NCBI GenBank assembly: GCA_938007935.1 | Contig: CALLMD010000031.1 | Coordinates: 62,001-126,000, forward strand | Source of the DNA: an uncultured Hellea sp. | GTDB lineage: Bacteria > Pseudomonadota > Alphaproteobacteria > Caulobacterales > Maricaulaceae | Direction: 5' to 3' | Length of the DNA stretch: 64,000 bases | Part shown: in pieces, positions 1 through 9,445 of the stretch | Numbering within the stretch: the stretch's first letter is position 1 | Layout of the letters: the number at the start of each line of letters is the position of its first letter | Notes under the pieces: model-generated | The model's input: the letters and a program-made list of their open reading frames with translations, nothing else | Database searches by the model: none | Told to the model about the DNA's origin: nothing | Made by a program: the position numbers and the translations under genes

Positions 1-2
1 GT

Positions 3-89
3 TATGCCTCAGCCCGCTACGCAGATTTACTTGCGACAGGTAATCGCGAGTTATTCCAAACCCGCGTCACAGAATATTTAAAAGGTTAG
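3..89 (+). CDS. pth: C-terminal fragment, probably peptidyl-tRNA hydrolase
   Basis: An open frame enters from the left edge and stops with TAG at 87-89, five bases before ychF. The 28 visible residues end in ELFQTRVTEYLKG, a helical tail of the kind seen at the end of Pth. The inference rests mainly on position: in many alphaproteobacteria pth lies directly upstream of ychF. The catalytic part is outside the window, so the call is tentative. Confidence 0.45.
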   Translation, partial: YASARYADLLATGNRELFQTRVTEYLKG

Positions 90-93
90 TTCC

Positions 94-1191
94 ATGGGTT
101 TTAAATGCGGTATCGTTGGACTTCCAAATGTCGGAAAATCCACACTTTTCAATGCTTTAACGAAAACAGCGAATGCACAGGCGGCAAATTATCCCTTCTG
201 TACAATTGAACCCAATGTTGGCGATGTGGCCATGCCAGAACCCCGCCTTGACGTGATTGCCAAAATTGGCGGCTCCGCCCAAATCATCCCAACACGGATG
301 AATTTTGTCGATATTGCAGGCCTCGTTAAAGGCGCGTCAAAAGGCGAAGGTATGGGCAATCAGTTCCTTGCTAATATTCGCGAGACAGATGCTGTGATCT
401 ACGTGCTTCGATGCTTTGAAGATGAAGACATCACCCATGTCGATGGCCGCATTGATCCGATGTCAGATTTCGAAACCATAGAGACAGAGCTTATGCTGTC
501 AGACCTTGAAAGCCTTGAAAAGCGCAAGGGCGGACTTGAGAAGAAAATTAAACAAAATGACAAAGACGCCTTACAAACAATGCGCTTAATCGAAACCGCG
601 ATAGCCGTCCTCGAAGATGGCAAACCCGCCCGCACAGCCGAGATCGAAGAAGACGACAAAAAGGCATGGAAGATGTTACAGCTCCTAACGTCTAAACCGG
701 TTCTTTATGTCGCCAATGTCGATGAGGAGAGCGCGGCGGATGGCAATGACTATTCTGCCAAGGTGCTTGCCCATGCCAAAGCCGAAGGCTCACAAGCTGT
801 CATAATCTCCGCGCAAATCGAATCTGAAATGGCTTTGCTCGATGATGAAGAACAGGCTGAATATTTAGACGCAATTGGCCTGAAAGAACCGGGCCTCAAC
901 CGTCTTATTCGCGCAGGCTATGCCCTTCTTGGCCTAGAAACCTATTTCACGGTTGGCCCCAAAGAAGCCCGCGCTTGGACCTTCCAAACGGGCTGGACAG
1001 CCCCGAAATGCGCTGGAGTCATTCATGGCGACTTTGAAAAAGGATTCATACGCGCCGAAACGACTGCCTATGAAGACTATGTTGCCCATAACGGCGAACA
1101 GGGCGCCAAAGAAGCAGGCAAAGTCCGCCAAGAAGGCAAAGACTATATTGTCAAAGATGGTGACATCATGCTGTTCAAGTTTAACGTGTAA
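94..1191 (+). CDS. ychF: Redox/ribosome-associated GTPase/ATPase YchF
   Basis: YchF (OLA1 family) is a cytoplasmic P-loop NTPase of the Obg group that binds ribosomes and in several bacteria prefers ATP. The P-loop GLPNVGKST sits at residues 8-16, the switch region PFCTIEPNVG near 36, and the G3 motif DIAGLVKGAS near 73. A coiled-coil stretch (about 130-200) and a C-terminal TGS domain (about 280-363) complete the usual plan, and 365 aa is the normal length. It follows the probable pth by four bases, so the two are likely co-transcribed. Confidence 0.97.
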   Translation: MGFKCGIVGLPNVGKSTLFNALTKTANAQAANYPFCTIEPNVGDVAMPEPRLDVIAKIGGSAQIIPTRMNFVDIAGLVKGASKGEGMGNQFLANIRETDAVIYVLRCFEDEDITHVDGRIDPMSDFETIETELMLSDLESLEKRKGGLEKKIKQNDKDALQTMRLIETAIAVLEDGKPARTAEIEEDDKKAWKMLQLLTSKPVLYVANVDEESAADGNDYSAKVLAHAKAEGSQAVIISAQIESEMALLDDEEQAEYLDAIGLKEPGLNRLIRAGYALLGLETYFTVGPKEARAWTFQTGWTAPKCAGVIHGDFEKGFIRAETTAYEDYVAHNGEQGAKEAGKVRQEGKDYIVKDGDIMLFKFNV

Positions 1192-1271
1192 CACAGTTTC
1201 AACCTGAAGTAAGCGTATATTTTTTTAAGTTTTTTGTGATTAAATGTCCCTGTGGGAAAAGGGATTTTCAA

Positions 1272-1754
1272 ATGTTATCACGTCTTGTCTTAGCGACGCT
1301 TTTAGGCTGTCTTACGCTCAGTATTGCAGTTTCAGCCCAAGCTAAAGAAACGCCATCGCTGGTTGCCTTGGTCATGAAACATAAACCGAGTCAGGTAAAT
1401 TCTCGCTCTGAACATTCACTCGAAAAGTTGGATTTGACACTTACAAAAACCGAGTGTGAAGACATTGAACGTAGCCTGACAGAGGCTTATGGCCCTGCAG
1501 CAAGAACACGGGGCAGCCTGCGGATTTGGGAAGTCTCCAATAAGCATAAATCCAGCGGTCAATCCAAATTTGTGACGATTATTGCAGGGCAAGAGGCTGG
1601 ACGTTATTTTGTAAAACTGGACCGTCAAGGTTATGCCGCAAGCAATAACCCTCGGCTTAGGAAAAATAACAAACCGCGTTCGTTCAATAGACCACAAAAT
1701 AAACCCTCACAGTATCGATCTAAAACGACGATAAAATCTTATGAGCGGGACTAA
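1272..1754 (+). CDS. Small secreted protein of unknown function
   Basis: The ORF track starts at 1236, but ATG 1272 is preceded by AAAAGGGA and begins a clear signal peptide (MLSRLVLATLLGCLTLS, cleavage after VSAQA), so I prefer it. The mature protein is about 135 residues. It has a central region rich in charged residues with one Cys, and a basic, Asn/Pro/Arg-rich tail (RKNNKPRSFNRPQ) that looks disordered. I do not recognise the family. It stands alone between ychF and the P-domain protein, and a periplasmic location is all that can be inferred. Confidence 0.65.
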   Translation: MLSRLVLATLLGCLTLSIAVSAQAKETPSLVALVMKHKPSQVNSRSEHSLEKLDLTLTKTECEDIERSLTEAYGPAARTRGSLRIWEVSNKHKSSGQSKFVTIIAGQEAGRYFVKLDRQGYAASNNPRLRKNNKPRSFNRPQNKPSQYRSKTTIKSYERD

Positions 1755-1835
1755 TCGGGATAATAATCTTTTAACTTAAACCCCCTACTCTAAATTCGGG
1801 ATGAAGGACTATGCTAGCTGCGTAGTTAATATGGG

Positions 1836-3779
1836 ATGATAAAGAACTTGGAGCCAATCCGGCTTTTCGTTTATGTCTGTTTTTTATTCGCTAGCCTTAG
1901 CGCCACCCTATCCCATGCCCAGAGCTTTACCAATTCCATAATTGGAAATATCAATGATACAACTTTGTGCCCGGGCGCAACAGGAGCCGGTACAACGGCA
2001 AATCTAACACGGACATTCAATGTCAGCGGGCTTCCAAGCTCGGGGATCGACCTTAATGTCGGGTTTCTGGCCTCACATAGTTGGCGCGGAGATATTCGCC
2101 TCACATTGCGCTCTCCTGGTCCTTCACCTGTGAGCGTCGTGCTTATCACAGAAGACACATCTAATAACGGAAATGACAATAATTATAATTTGGAACTTGG
2201 CGATGAAGGCACAGTGACTGTTAACACAGGCGCAGCAGATGGACCTCATGACATCACGCTCACGCCTTATCAAATCCTAGCCAGTCCAAATAATCCTTTA
2301 TCCGCTTTTAATGCTGTTAATCCTAACGGAACATGGACCTTAGAAGTGTGTGATGATTATGCGGGTGAAAGCGGGCAGTTTTTACAAGCAACTCTTTTCT
2401 TTGCTTCACCTGATGATGCAGACCTAAATCTCTCTGTCGCGATTGATAATAACCTCCCACAATTCACAGAAACCGTTACCTTGACCTATAATTTGGTCAA
2501 TGGTGGGCCCAATTCTACATCTGGTGTAACCGTTAATGCGCCTTTGCCATCAGGTCTTAGTTTTATATCTTCAGCTGGTACAGGAAGCTATAATAGCGCG
2601 ACGGGGCTTTGGACACTTCCTGGAACTCTCGGCCCAAACTCAACATCCACACTGACAATTACGGCAACTGTATTGGGCGCTGGCAGCAATGTTGTCACGA
2701 CTGAAGTCCAATCATCCGCCCAGAATGACCCAGATTCAACACCAGCCAACGGAATACCCACGGAAGATGACTATGCAACCCTCACTTTTTTCCCGCAGCC
2801 TCCCCTCACGCCGCCCGCGCTAAGCTGCTCTGCCGCCACGCAATTTGTACATGCTTGGGATGCTCCAGGCGCGACTAATGGATGGTCATCAGGCGTGTTA
2901 GCGAATAATTATACAGCAGAAACCACGCCGTTAAACTTTACGATAACGGGCGATACGGGCAATCTCGGGCAAATTAGCGGCGTGAATACGCCTGTGACCC
3001 AAAATACATATACAGGTGGCCTTGTTACAGCTGAATATAGCCTTGGCATTGCAGCGGATCATGCCAATGCCGCCCAGGAAATCGTCATAACTGCCGATAT
3101 TGGCACACCAGGTGAAGGCATTGAAGCGCTTCAATTCAGTGTTTTTGATATCGATCTTGGCGGTTGGGTTGACCGCCTAACTGTTACGGGTGAAATCAAT
3201 GGGAACACCGTACTTCCCACAACGATGACACCAAGTGGAAATAACTACATCTCTGGCAATTCCGCCATAGGAACCAATGGGAATGCAGGCGCAACTGCCG
3301 CAAGTGGTAACGTCACCGTCACATTTAACACGCCTATAGATAAAGTGACTATAGCATACGGAAATGATCCTTCAGTTGGCGCAAACCCTGCGTTTCAAAT
3401 CATGTCCGTACATAAATTTACGATGTGTCCCCGCCTTCTTGCGGACATCTCTGCCGTAAAATCTGTTGACGTCTATGATCCTCTCAGTGAAGGTCTTTAT
3501 ATGACGCCTGGTAATGAAGTCCTTTACAAGATCACGGTGACCAATAGCGCAAGCGCAGACGCACCTGCAAATGACATTGATATAACCGATACACTACCTG
3601 AAACTGTTAAGTTCATATCCGCAACGACTACAGGCTTTACAGCTGGAAGCTTTGGCTCGCCGGCCCTACCCGCAACCAATACCGATTGTGACAGCGGCGC
3701 TTGTGTTATTCACTTTTCTGGCGGGACTTTGCCAATCAACACAACAGGCGAAATCATCATGCGGGCCTTGATTAAATAA
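1836..3779 (+). CDS. Secreted P-domain and DUF11-repeat protein
   Basis: A signal peptide (about residues 1-28, ending SHAQ) precedes a proprotein-convertase-type P domain (about 35-190; motifs SHSWRGDIRLTLRSP and NPNGTWTLEVCDDYAGESG). A DUF11-like beta-sandwich follows (about 195-300), then a middle beta-rich region (about 330-530), then a second DUF11-like domain (about 535-647; EVLYKITVTNSA, ITDTLPETVKF). P domains usually sit behind subtilisin-like proteases, but no protease domain is present. The protein is probably an extracellular or surface adhesive or structural protein. There is no sorting motif that I recognise at the C terminus. Confidence 0.8.
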   Translation: MIKNLEPIRLFVYVCFLFASLSATLSHAQSFTNSIIGNINDTTLCPGATGAGTTANLTRTFNVSGLPSSGIDLNVGFLASHSWRGDIRLTLRSPGPSPVSVVLITEDTSNNGNDNNYNLELGDEGTVTVNTGAADGPHDITLTPYQILASPNNPLSAFNAVNPNGTWTLEVCDDYAGESGQFLQATLFFASPDDADLNLSVAIDNNLPQFTETVTLTYNLVNGGPNSTSGVTVNAPLPSGLSFISSAGTGSYNSATGLWTLPGTLGPNSTSTLTITATVLGAGSNVVTTEVQSSAQNDPDSTPANGIPTEDDYATLTFFPQPPLTPPALSCSAATQFVHAWDAPGATNGWSSGVLANNYTAETTPLNFTITGDTGNLGQISGVNTPVTQNTYTGGLVTAEYSLGIAADHANAAQEIVITADIGTPGEGIEALQFSVFDIDLGGWVDRLTVTGEINGNTVLPTTMTPSGNNYISGNSAIGTNGNAGATAASGNVTVTFNTPIDKVTIAYGNDPSVGANPAFQIMSVHKFTMCPRLLADISAVKSVDVYDPLSEGLYMTPGNEVLYKITVTNSASADAPANDIDITDTLPETVKFISATTTGFTAGSFGSPALPATNTDCDSGACVIHFSGGTLPINTTGEIIMRALIK

Positions 3780-3782
3780 GGC

Positions 3783-4646
3783 CTAGGCAATTTTCCATGG
3801 GGTTTGAGTTTCTAGAACTGTGACGATATCACCTTGCTGAACGCGGCCTTCATTTAGGGGTATGGCATTGACCCCAAATAAGACTCCTTTAAGACGTTTA
3901 TCAGCCGAACGGCGCAAATGCGTTAAAGCTTCTAAAGACATATTCCCGCGGCTTTCTCCGCTCTTAGGATCAAGGGTCGTCATAATACAGCGCGTACACG
4001 GCTTAACGCAGTCAAAAACAACATCCCCTATTTTGATGCGCTTCCAGCTATCCTCTATCCATGGAGTGCCAGTGCCGCCTATAACAACATTGGGTCGAAA
4101 GCGTGACATGGGTAGAGCGGCTTCACTATTAGCTGTAACATATTCATTTACGGCATCCAGAGAGGCCTGCGCCGCAATTAAAACTGGATAACCATCCGCA
4201 AAACTCACATCAAATGGCTCGTTTCGCATAAAACTTTTGCGGCGACGCTGTGTTATCAGGCCAAAACTTGCTAATTGAAAATTTCCTTCAAGCTGTTCTG
4301 AGAGCCATTGATTTATGGGGCCATCGTAAAGCGCGGCTGGAAATTCATCACTCCACACAGATACATCTTGATCGGTGGTTGACGCCTCAAGATTTAAATC
4401 AAAATGCGCGTCCTTGAGTGATAAGTGTAAGCCATTTTGCGTGGGCAAAGCTTTTAGCTGGGCAAGTTGCGGGTGAGTGCGTTGTGATATGAAACGGTTT
4501 ACGCGTTTTCCGTCCTCAGCTTTTATCGCTTCAACAACGACCCAGCGGCGATCATGTTTTAAACCTAAAAACTCGACATCTGCACTATCGACATCAATCA
4601 CACGTCCTGATTTAACAGGATAGATGTGCAGGCTAGAGAGTTTCAT
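3783..4646 (-). CDS. MOSC-domain molybdenum-cofactor protein (YcbX/mARC-like)
   Basis: An N-terminal MOSC_N beta barrel (SLHIYPVKSGRVIDVDSADV, residues 4-23) is followed by a MOSC domain (about 130-275). The segment CVKPCTRCIMTTLDPKSG carries the conserved Cys that ligates molybdenum in the mARC/YcbX group, which reduces N-hydroxylated substrates. At 287 aa it lacks the C-terminal 2Fe-2S ferredoxin domain of E. coli YcbX, so it would need a separate electron donor. It is the last gene of a six-gene minus-strand operon, eight bases after apt. Confidence 0.9.
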   Translation of the reverse strand: MKLSSLHIYPVKSGRVIDVDSADVEFLGLKHDRRWVVVEAIKAEDGKRVNRFISQRTHPQLAQLKALPTQNGLHLSLKDAHFDLNLEASTTDQDVSVWSDEFPAALYDGPINQWLSEQLEGNFQLASFGLITQRRRKSFMRNEPFDVSFADGYPVLIAAQASLDAVNEYVTANSEAALPMSRFRPNVVIGGTGTPWIEDSWKRIKIGDVVFDCVKPCTRCIMTTLDPKSGESRGNMSLEALTHLRRSADKRLKGVLFGVNAIPLNEGRVQQGDIVTVLETQTPWKIA

Positions 4647-4654
4647 ATTTTGCC

Positions 4655-5182
4655 TTAGTGCCCCTCAAAGGCGACGAGCGCCGTTACAGGAACGCCTAAA
4701 TCAGTAATCCGCTTTACCCCGCCTAAATCCGGCAAATTCACAACAAAAGCTGCGCCAACTACCTCTGCCCCCGTTTTACGAATGAGCTTAATCGCCGCTT
4801 CTGCGGTGCCGCCTGTGGCAATTAAGTCATCAATAAGCACAACGCGCTCGCCCTTACGGATAGCATCGGCATGTATTTCTAGGGTATCCTCTCCATATTC
4901 GAGCTCATAATCTTGCTCATATGTATCAAATGGGAGTTTGCCCTTCTTTCGTATCGGCACAAAGCCTGCCCCTAATTCATAGGCCACCGCTGTTCCAAAG
5001 GTAAAACCTCTAGCCTCAATCCCTGCAACATTATCAATATCTTGCCGCGTATAAGGCGCTGATAATTCCACAATGGACTGCGTTAAAGCGCGTCTATTAG
5101 TTAGCAAAGTCGTGATGTCACGGTACATAATACCCGGCTTGGGAAAATCAGGGATGGTACGAATGGCGTCTTTGAGGTTCAT
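4655..5182 (-). CDS. apt: Adenine phosphoribosyltransferase
   Basis: Apt salvages adenine by transferring it to PRPP, giving AMP and pyrophosphate in the cytoplasm. The start IPDFPKPGIMYRDITTLL is characteristic, and the PRPP-binding loop VVLIDDLIATGGTA lies at about residues 114-127. The 175 aa length is typical. The gene overlaps the upstream GST gene by four bases (ATGA-type coupling), so translation of the two is probably linked. Confidence 0.96.
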   Translation of the reverse strand: MNLKDAIRTIPDFPKPGIMYRDITTLLTNRRALTQSIVELSAPYTRQDIDNVAGIEARGFTFGTAVAYELGAGFVPIRKKGKLPFDTYEQDYELEYGEDTLEIHADAIRKGERVVLIDDLIATGGTAEAAIKLIRKTGAEVVGAAFVVNLPDLGGVKRITDLGVPVTALVAFEGH

Positions 5183-5823
5183 TGGTTCACCTTATCTGTA
5201 TCGGGAAGAATATGGCTCTCGGTAAAGGCCATGGCTTCCCAGTCTTGAAAGTCAGGGTCAGCCATAAGCTCCGATATATAGGTATCAGATCTTGCCGTGC
5301 GCGGGAGATCATAACTGGCAAAGCGCGTCGCTGCAGGCGTATAAAACGCATCTGCGATAGACCAATCATTAAATAGGAACGGGCCGTCATGACGCGATAA
5401 AAGCTCATCCCATAACGTCACCATCTGCGCGGCGTCATCAAGACAGCTTTGCGGGACAGGTTTTGATGTTCTACGGCGAAGGTTCATGGGCGCTTCACGC
5501 CTGATGTTCTCAAACCCTTCATGCATAAGCTTGGTCACGCGGCGAGCTTCGATTTTATCGGCTTCATCTTTGGGCCAGAGATTAGGCACAGCTTTGGCGC
5601 AAAATTCAGAAATTGCTAAACTATCAGGAAGCTTGTCACCATTAATATCAAGAACAGGCACAGTTCCTGCATCTGTTAAAGCTAATAATTTATCTTTATA
5701 TCCGGGGATATCGAGATCGATGACCTCTTCCGTAAAAGGAAGTTCTGCTTTGCGAAGCACGAGCCACGGCCTTAATGACCAAGACGAGTAATTATAATTA
5801 CCAATATAAAGCTTGAGAGACAT
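5179..5823 (-). CDS. Glutathione S-transferase family protein
   Basis: A thioredoxin-fold N-terminal domain (residues 1-80; YNYSSWSLRPWLVLRKA, with Ser in the glutathione-activating position) is followed by an all-helical C-terminal domain. The sequence TVPVLDINGDKLPDSLAI matches the cis-Pro and glutathione-binding segment of cytosolic GSTs. The substrate is not predictable. It lies four bases after cca and overlaps apt by four bases within a tight operon. Confidence 0.9.
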   Translation of the reverse strand: MSLKLYIGNYNYSSWSLRPWLVLRKAELPFTEEVIDLDIPGYKDKLLALTDAGTVPVLDINGDKLPDSLAISEFCAKAVPNLWPKDEADKIEARRVTKLMHEGFENIRREAPMNLRRRTSKPVPQSCLDDAAQMVTLWDELLSRHDGPFLFNDWSIADAFYTPAATRFASYDLPRTARSDTYISELMADPDFQDWEAMAFTESHILPDTDKVNQ

Positions 5824-5827
5824 ATTT

Positions 5828-7060
5828 CTACCTGTTGATTAACTTAAGCGCCATGAGAAGCTTTTCACGGTCTGCCGTAAAACCGCTCCTTATCCAAAGG
5901 GCTTTTAAAGCCTCTAGCATCTTTCCCATTTGCGGACCTGACTTGACCCCTGCGGCTTTCATATCTTTGCCAGATAGCGGAAATTCTGGCGGCGTCCAGC
6001 CCATGGCCAAATCACATAGGCTCATCCAGCGCGTACTCACGATTGCATCATCCTCACCCGCCGCGCGAATACGGCAGCGGTCAATAACAACTGTCTTGCC
6101 CCCAAGATAAATCGATTTAAGCTGTTCCTTGTTTTCGCCATGCGGGTCCAAAGCCACAGAGCTATCAGACCAAGCCCGTAATCTCTGCGTCTCCTTACTG
6201 CTCATCTTAAGCCGCTTACATAGCAATGCCATTTGTAATGGCTCACGCGCCGCCATCGACATAAGCCTCAAAAGAGGGTCAGGTTTAATCGCTTCGCGGC
6301 GTTCAAGTTTCACCATTCGCGAAAGTCCTTCCGCATTACTCGCTTCGGGTAAGACCTCCTCAAGAATTTCATTGGTTAGCATGATGTGAACCGCTCGAGA
6401 TGGATCAGGCGCAGAGAGAATTTTTTTAATTTCGGACCAAACACGTTCAGCCGATAATTTTTTAAGGCCGCTACGATTTTCGCGGCAGGCCTTAAGCGCG
6501 CTGGCGTCAAGTTTTGCTGCGCCGCCATACCACGCCAGAAACCGAAAATAGCGCAGGATACGTAGATAGTCTTCTTTAATGCGTAAGTCCGCCTCGCCCA
6601 CGAAACGAAATTTCATCGCCTTAATATCATCAAGGCCTTGTCCTGTTGGATCAAAAACTGTGCCGTCAAAATCAGCGTATAGGGCGTTCATCGTCAGGTC
6701 ACGGCGCTGTGCATCCTCTGCCCAATCCTGCGTAAAGGATACCACGGCGCGGCGACCATCTGTCTCAACATCTTTACGTAAAGACGTGATTTCAAACGGT
6801 TTTCCGTCAATTACCGCCGTTATCGTACCGTGCTCTATGCCTGTTGGGACATACTTTATCTCTGCTGCTTTTAAGGCGCTCGCAACGTCATCAGGTTTTA
6901 ACTGCGAGGCGAGGTCAATATCACCAACCTCCACGCCCATAAGCGCATTGCGAACACACCCACCGACAAAACGAAGCGTATTGTCAGGAAAGGCTTTAAA
7001 AAGCGCGGAAATATCATCGCCGCGCATCCAAGCATTCTGCTCTGGGTTTAAACGTGTCAT
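5828..7060 (-). CDS. cca: CCA tRNA nucleotidyltransferase
   Basis: This enzyme adds or repairs the 3' CCA of tRNA. The class II polymerase-beta-like core is clear: GGCVRNALMG with the DID metal-binding motif at about residues 34-50, RRDLTMNALYADFDG near 139, and the base-recognition helix region after that. At 410 aa without an HD phosphohydrolase domain it matches the alphaproteobacterial form. Neighbouring NUDIX and DUF1285 genes upstream in the same direction are a conserved alphaproteobacterial arrangement. Confidence 0.95.
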   Translation of the reverse strand: MTRLNPEQNAWMRGDDISALFKAFPDNTLRFVGGCVRNALMGVEVGDIDLASQLKPDDVASALKAAEIKYVPTGIEHGTITAVIDGKPFEITSLRKDVETDGRRAVVSFTQDWAEDAQRRDLTMNALYADFDGTVFDPTGQGLDDIKAMKFRFVGEADLRIKEDYLRILRYFRFLAWYGGAAKLDASALKACRENRSGLKKLSAERVWSEIKKILSAPDPSRAVHIMLTNEILEEVLPEASNAEGLSRMVKLERREAIKPDPLLRLMSMAAREPLQMALLCKRLKMSSKETQRLRAWSDSSVALDPHGENKEQLKSIYLGGKTVVIDRCRIRAAGEDDAIVSTRWMSLCDLAMGWTPPEFPLSGKDMKAAGVKSGPQMGKMLEALKALWIRSGFTADREKLLMALKLINR

Positions 7061-7114
7061 AAACGGACTCTACTGATGCGCGCAGATGCGTCTAGGCTTT
7101 TATCGATTTCGCCT

Positions 7115-7732
7115 TTAATAATCCGTTTCAAAAACACCTAAGTAAGCTCTCTGATAAAGGCGGTACATCGTCATTGCGGTCATGCCCCAAATATTGCGGT
7201 GCGTTCCATCCTCTTCGTCATAGGGCATATCGTAAAAACGGTGATCTTTGCCGCCAAAGAAAACATCACGCGCCACATGGTTTTCAGGGTTCATCAAAAA
7301 GCTAAGCGGCGTTTCAAACACATCTGCGACCTCGCGCTGATCTGGAATGATAGCCGCCTTCGGATCAACAACGCCAACAAATGGCGTGATGCGATATTCT
7401 CCAACCGCGTTAAAAGATGGCAGACGCCCTATAAGCGTGATGCTCTCTGCTTGCAGGCCAACCTCTTCCTCTGTTTCGCGCAGCGCAGCTTTCTGAGCGG
7501 TTTCTCCCACTTCGCGCTTACCACCGGGAAACGCAATTTGACCTGCATGGGACGGCATAGTCTGTGGCCGCTGCGTAAGGATAACTTTCCATTCATCCCG
7601 ATATACCAAAGGCATAAGCACAGAGGCCCCGCGTTGCCCCTCGCGTTTAATTTCATCTGATGCATCAGAAATTTTAACCGGGAGCAAGCCTGCTTGAAGC
7701 TTGGTAATTATAGGGTCAGAATCAAAATTCAT
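7115..7732 (-). CDS. CoA pyrophosphatase, NUDIX hydrolase (NudL/UPF0035-like)
   Basis: The NUDIX box is complete (GGKREVGETAQKAAL followed by RETEEEVGL). Directly before it is the CoA-pyrophosphatase signature LTQRPQTMPSHAGQIAFPGG. These enzymes hydrolyse CoA and its derivatives to phosphopantetheine and 3',5'-ADP. The 205 aa length is normal. It starts six bases after DUF1285 and lies 54 bases before cca on the same strand. Confidence 0.93.
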   Translation of the reverse strand: MNFDSDPIITKLQAGLLPVKISDASDEIKREGQRGASVLMPLVYRDEWKVILTQRPQTMPSHAGQIAFPGGKREVGETAQKAALRETEEEVGLQAESITLIGRLPSFNAVGEYRITPFVGVVDPKAAIIPDQREVADVFETPLSFLMNPENHVARDVFFGGKDHRFYDMPYDEEDGTHRNIWGMTAMTMYRLYQRAYLGVFETDY

Positions 7733-7738
7733 AACCGT

Positions 7739-8338
7739 CTATATTTCATGCGCCCCAACTGGGCCTAACGGAAAGAAGCTGCCAGCAGCATAAATTCCAA
7801 GCTGATTACCTGCCTCGGTCTTAATTTCAACGGCGCGGTCAACAAGTTCATAAAAGACAGGCCGCGACAGGGCCGCTTCAAGGCGTCCTCTGACCGTAAC
7901 AAAAGGCGACGGCTCTAAAGTCTCAGGATCAGTTTCGATACGGATAGGGTTATCCGGCCCCGCTTCAACAACCTCATCTAAATTCGTCGTAAAGAAAACA
8001 CGCTGATCTTTACCCTCACCTTCAATATCGACGCGAACGCCAATAAAGTGAGCGCGTTCCACCTGAATGCCGATTTTCTCAACTGGCGTTACAAGATAAG
8101 TCCGCCCATCTTCATCCTTGCGCAATATAGAGGCAAAGAGACTCACCAAACCTTTACGCGTTATACGGCTACCCTCATGCCACCAAGACCCGTCAGGCTT
8201 GATAACCATATCCATTTCGCCGCAATAATCAGGGTTCCATTTTTCAACAGGACGCTCCCCCTCTTCGGTATCTTGAAGGGCTTTCATTAAATCCTGCAAA
8301 GAGAACTGCGGCTTACTGCCATTTAACGTATTTTCCAT
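7739..8338 (-). CDS. DUF1285 domain protein
   Basis: The segments CGEMDMVIKPDGSWWHEGSRI and LVTPVEKIGIQVERAHFIGV match the DUF1285 family, whose biochemical role is not established. The 199 aa length fits. It is the first gene of the minus-strand operon and diverges from the MoxR operon; the 96-bp gap between the ATG codons must hold both promoters. It is soluble, with no signal peptide. Confidence 0.9.
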   Translation of the reverse strand: MENTLNGSKPQFSLQDLMKALQDTEEGERPVEKWNPDYCGEMDMVIKPDGSWWHEGSRITRKGLVSLFASILRKDEDGRTYLVTPVEKIGIQVERAHFIGVRVDIEGEGKDQRVFFTTNLDEVVEAGPDNPIRIETDPETLEPSPFVTVRGRLEAALSRPVFYELVDRAVEIKTEAGNQLGIYAAGSFFPLGPVGAHEI

Positions 8339-8434
8339 GGACTTTCTTTTACGCTTATCCCATCATTTTTCTAGTCTCATGACCTGATTTGGTCATAAAG
8401 AAAAATATCATTACGGCTACACGGATTGAACACT

Positions 8435-9439
8435 ATGTCTTTGCAAACATCCATCCCGGTTACGGCAAATATCGAAAAGGCGGCCAATAAGGCGGCAGAC
8501 CAATTACAAAAGGCAAAAGCCAGTATTGGAAATGTCATTCTCGGCCAAGATAAAGTTGTCGAATTATCCATGGCGGCCATCTTATCGGGCGGACATGCCT
8601 TGCTCGTTGGCGTTCCCGGTCTTGCCAAGACATTACTGGTTGAAACCATTGGCACCGTTATGGGCCTTGATGGAAAACGCATACAATTCACACCCGACCT
8701 TATGCCCGCAGATATTGTCGGTTCCGAAGTCCTTGAAGAAACAGCTAAGGGCAAAAGAAGCTTCCGCTTCATTCCAGGCCCCGTCTTTTGCCAACTCCTT
8801 ATGGCGGATGAGATTAACCGCGCCTCGCCGCGCACGCAGTCTGCGCTCCTACAAGCCATGCAAGAACGTTTTGTGACAGTCGCGGGGGCGCGCCATGACC
8901 TACCCGCGCCTTTCCACGTTCTCGCAACGCAAAACCCAATTGAACAAGAAGGGACTTACCCTTTGCCAGAAGCACAGCTTGACCGCTTTCTTTTTCAAAT
9001 CGACGTTGGCTTTCCAGACCTAGGGACAGAACGTGACATTCTTGTCGCAACGACTGGCGCCAAAGATGCAACGGCTAAAAAAGTCCTCACACCCAAACAG
9101 CTCATTGATATGCAAAAGCTTGTGCGGCAGCTCCCTGTTGGCGAAAAAGTTGTCGATGCCATTTTGACTTTGGTGCGTAATGCCCGTCCAGATCAATCGG
9201 CTCTCGAAGATGTTAAAGAAACAGTCGCATGGGGCCCAGGGCCACGGGCTGGACAAGCCTTGATGCTCGCAACCCGTGCCAAGGCCCTGATGGATGGACG
9301 TTTGTCGCCGTCAATTGATGATGTTTTGGACTTGGCAACACCTGTTCTTCAGCACCGTATGGCTTTAACCTTCGCAGCAAGGGCTGATGGAAAATCTATT
9401 TCCCAAACGATTTCCAAACTCAAAGACAGCATCGCCTAG
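8435..9439 (+). CDS. MoxR-family AAA+ ATPase
   Basis: The ORF track uses TTG at 8426, but the in-frame ATG at 8435 is the more likely start. Walker A is GVPGLAKTLL, Walker B LLMADEINRA, and the ATQNPIEQEGTYPLPEAQLDRF stretch carries sensor 1 and the arginine-finger region, all characteristic of MoxR. These ATPases act as chaperone-like partners for VWA/DUF58 proteins. The following DUF58 and BatA-like genes in the same direction support that role. Confidence 0.95.
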   Translation: MSLQTSIPVTANIEKAANKAADQLQKAKASIGNVILGQDKVVELSMAAILSGGHALLVGVPGLAKTLLVETIGTVMGLDGKRIQFTPDLMPADIVGSEVLEETAKGKRSFRFIPGPVFCQLLMADEINRASPRTQSALLQAMQERFVTVAGARHDLPAPFHVLATQNPIEQEGTYPLPEAQLDRFLFQIDVGFPDLGTERDILVATTGAKDATAKKVLTPKQLIDMQKLVRQLPVGEKVVDAILTLVRNARPDQSALEDVKETVAWGPGPRAGQALMLATRAKALMDGRLSPSIDDVLDLATPVLQHRMALTFAARADGKSISQTISKLKDSIA

Positions 9440-9445
9440 TTATTT

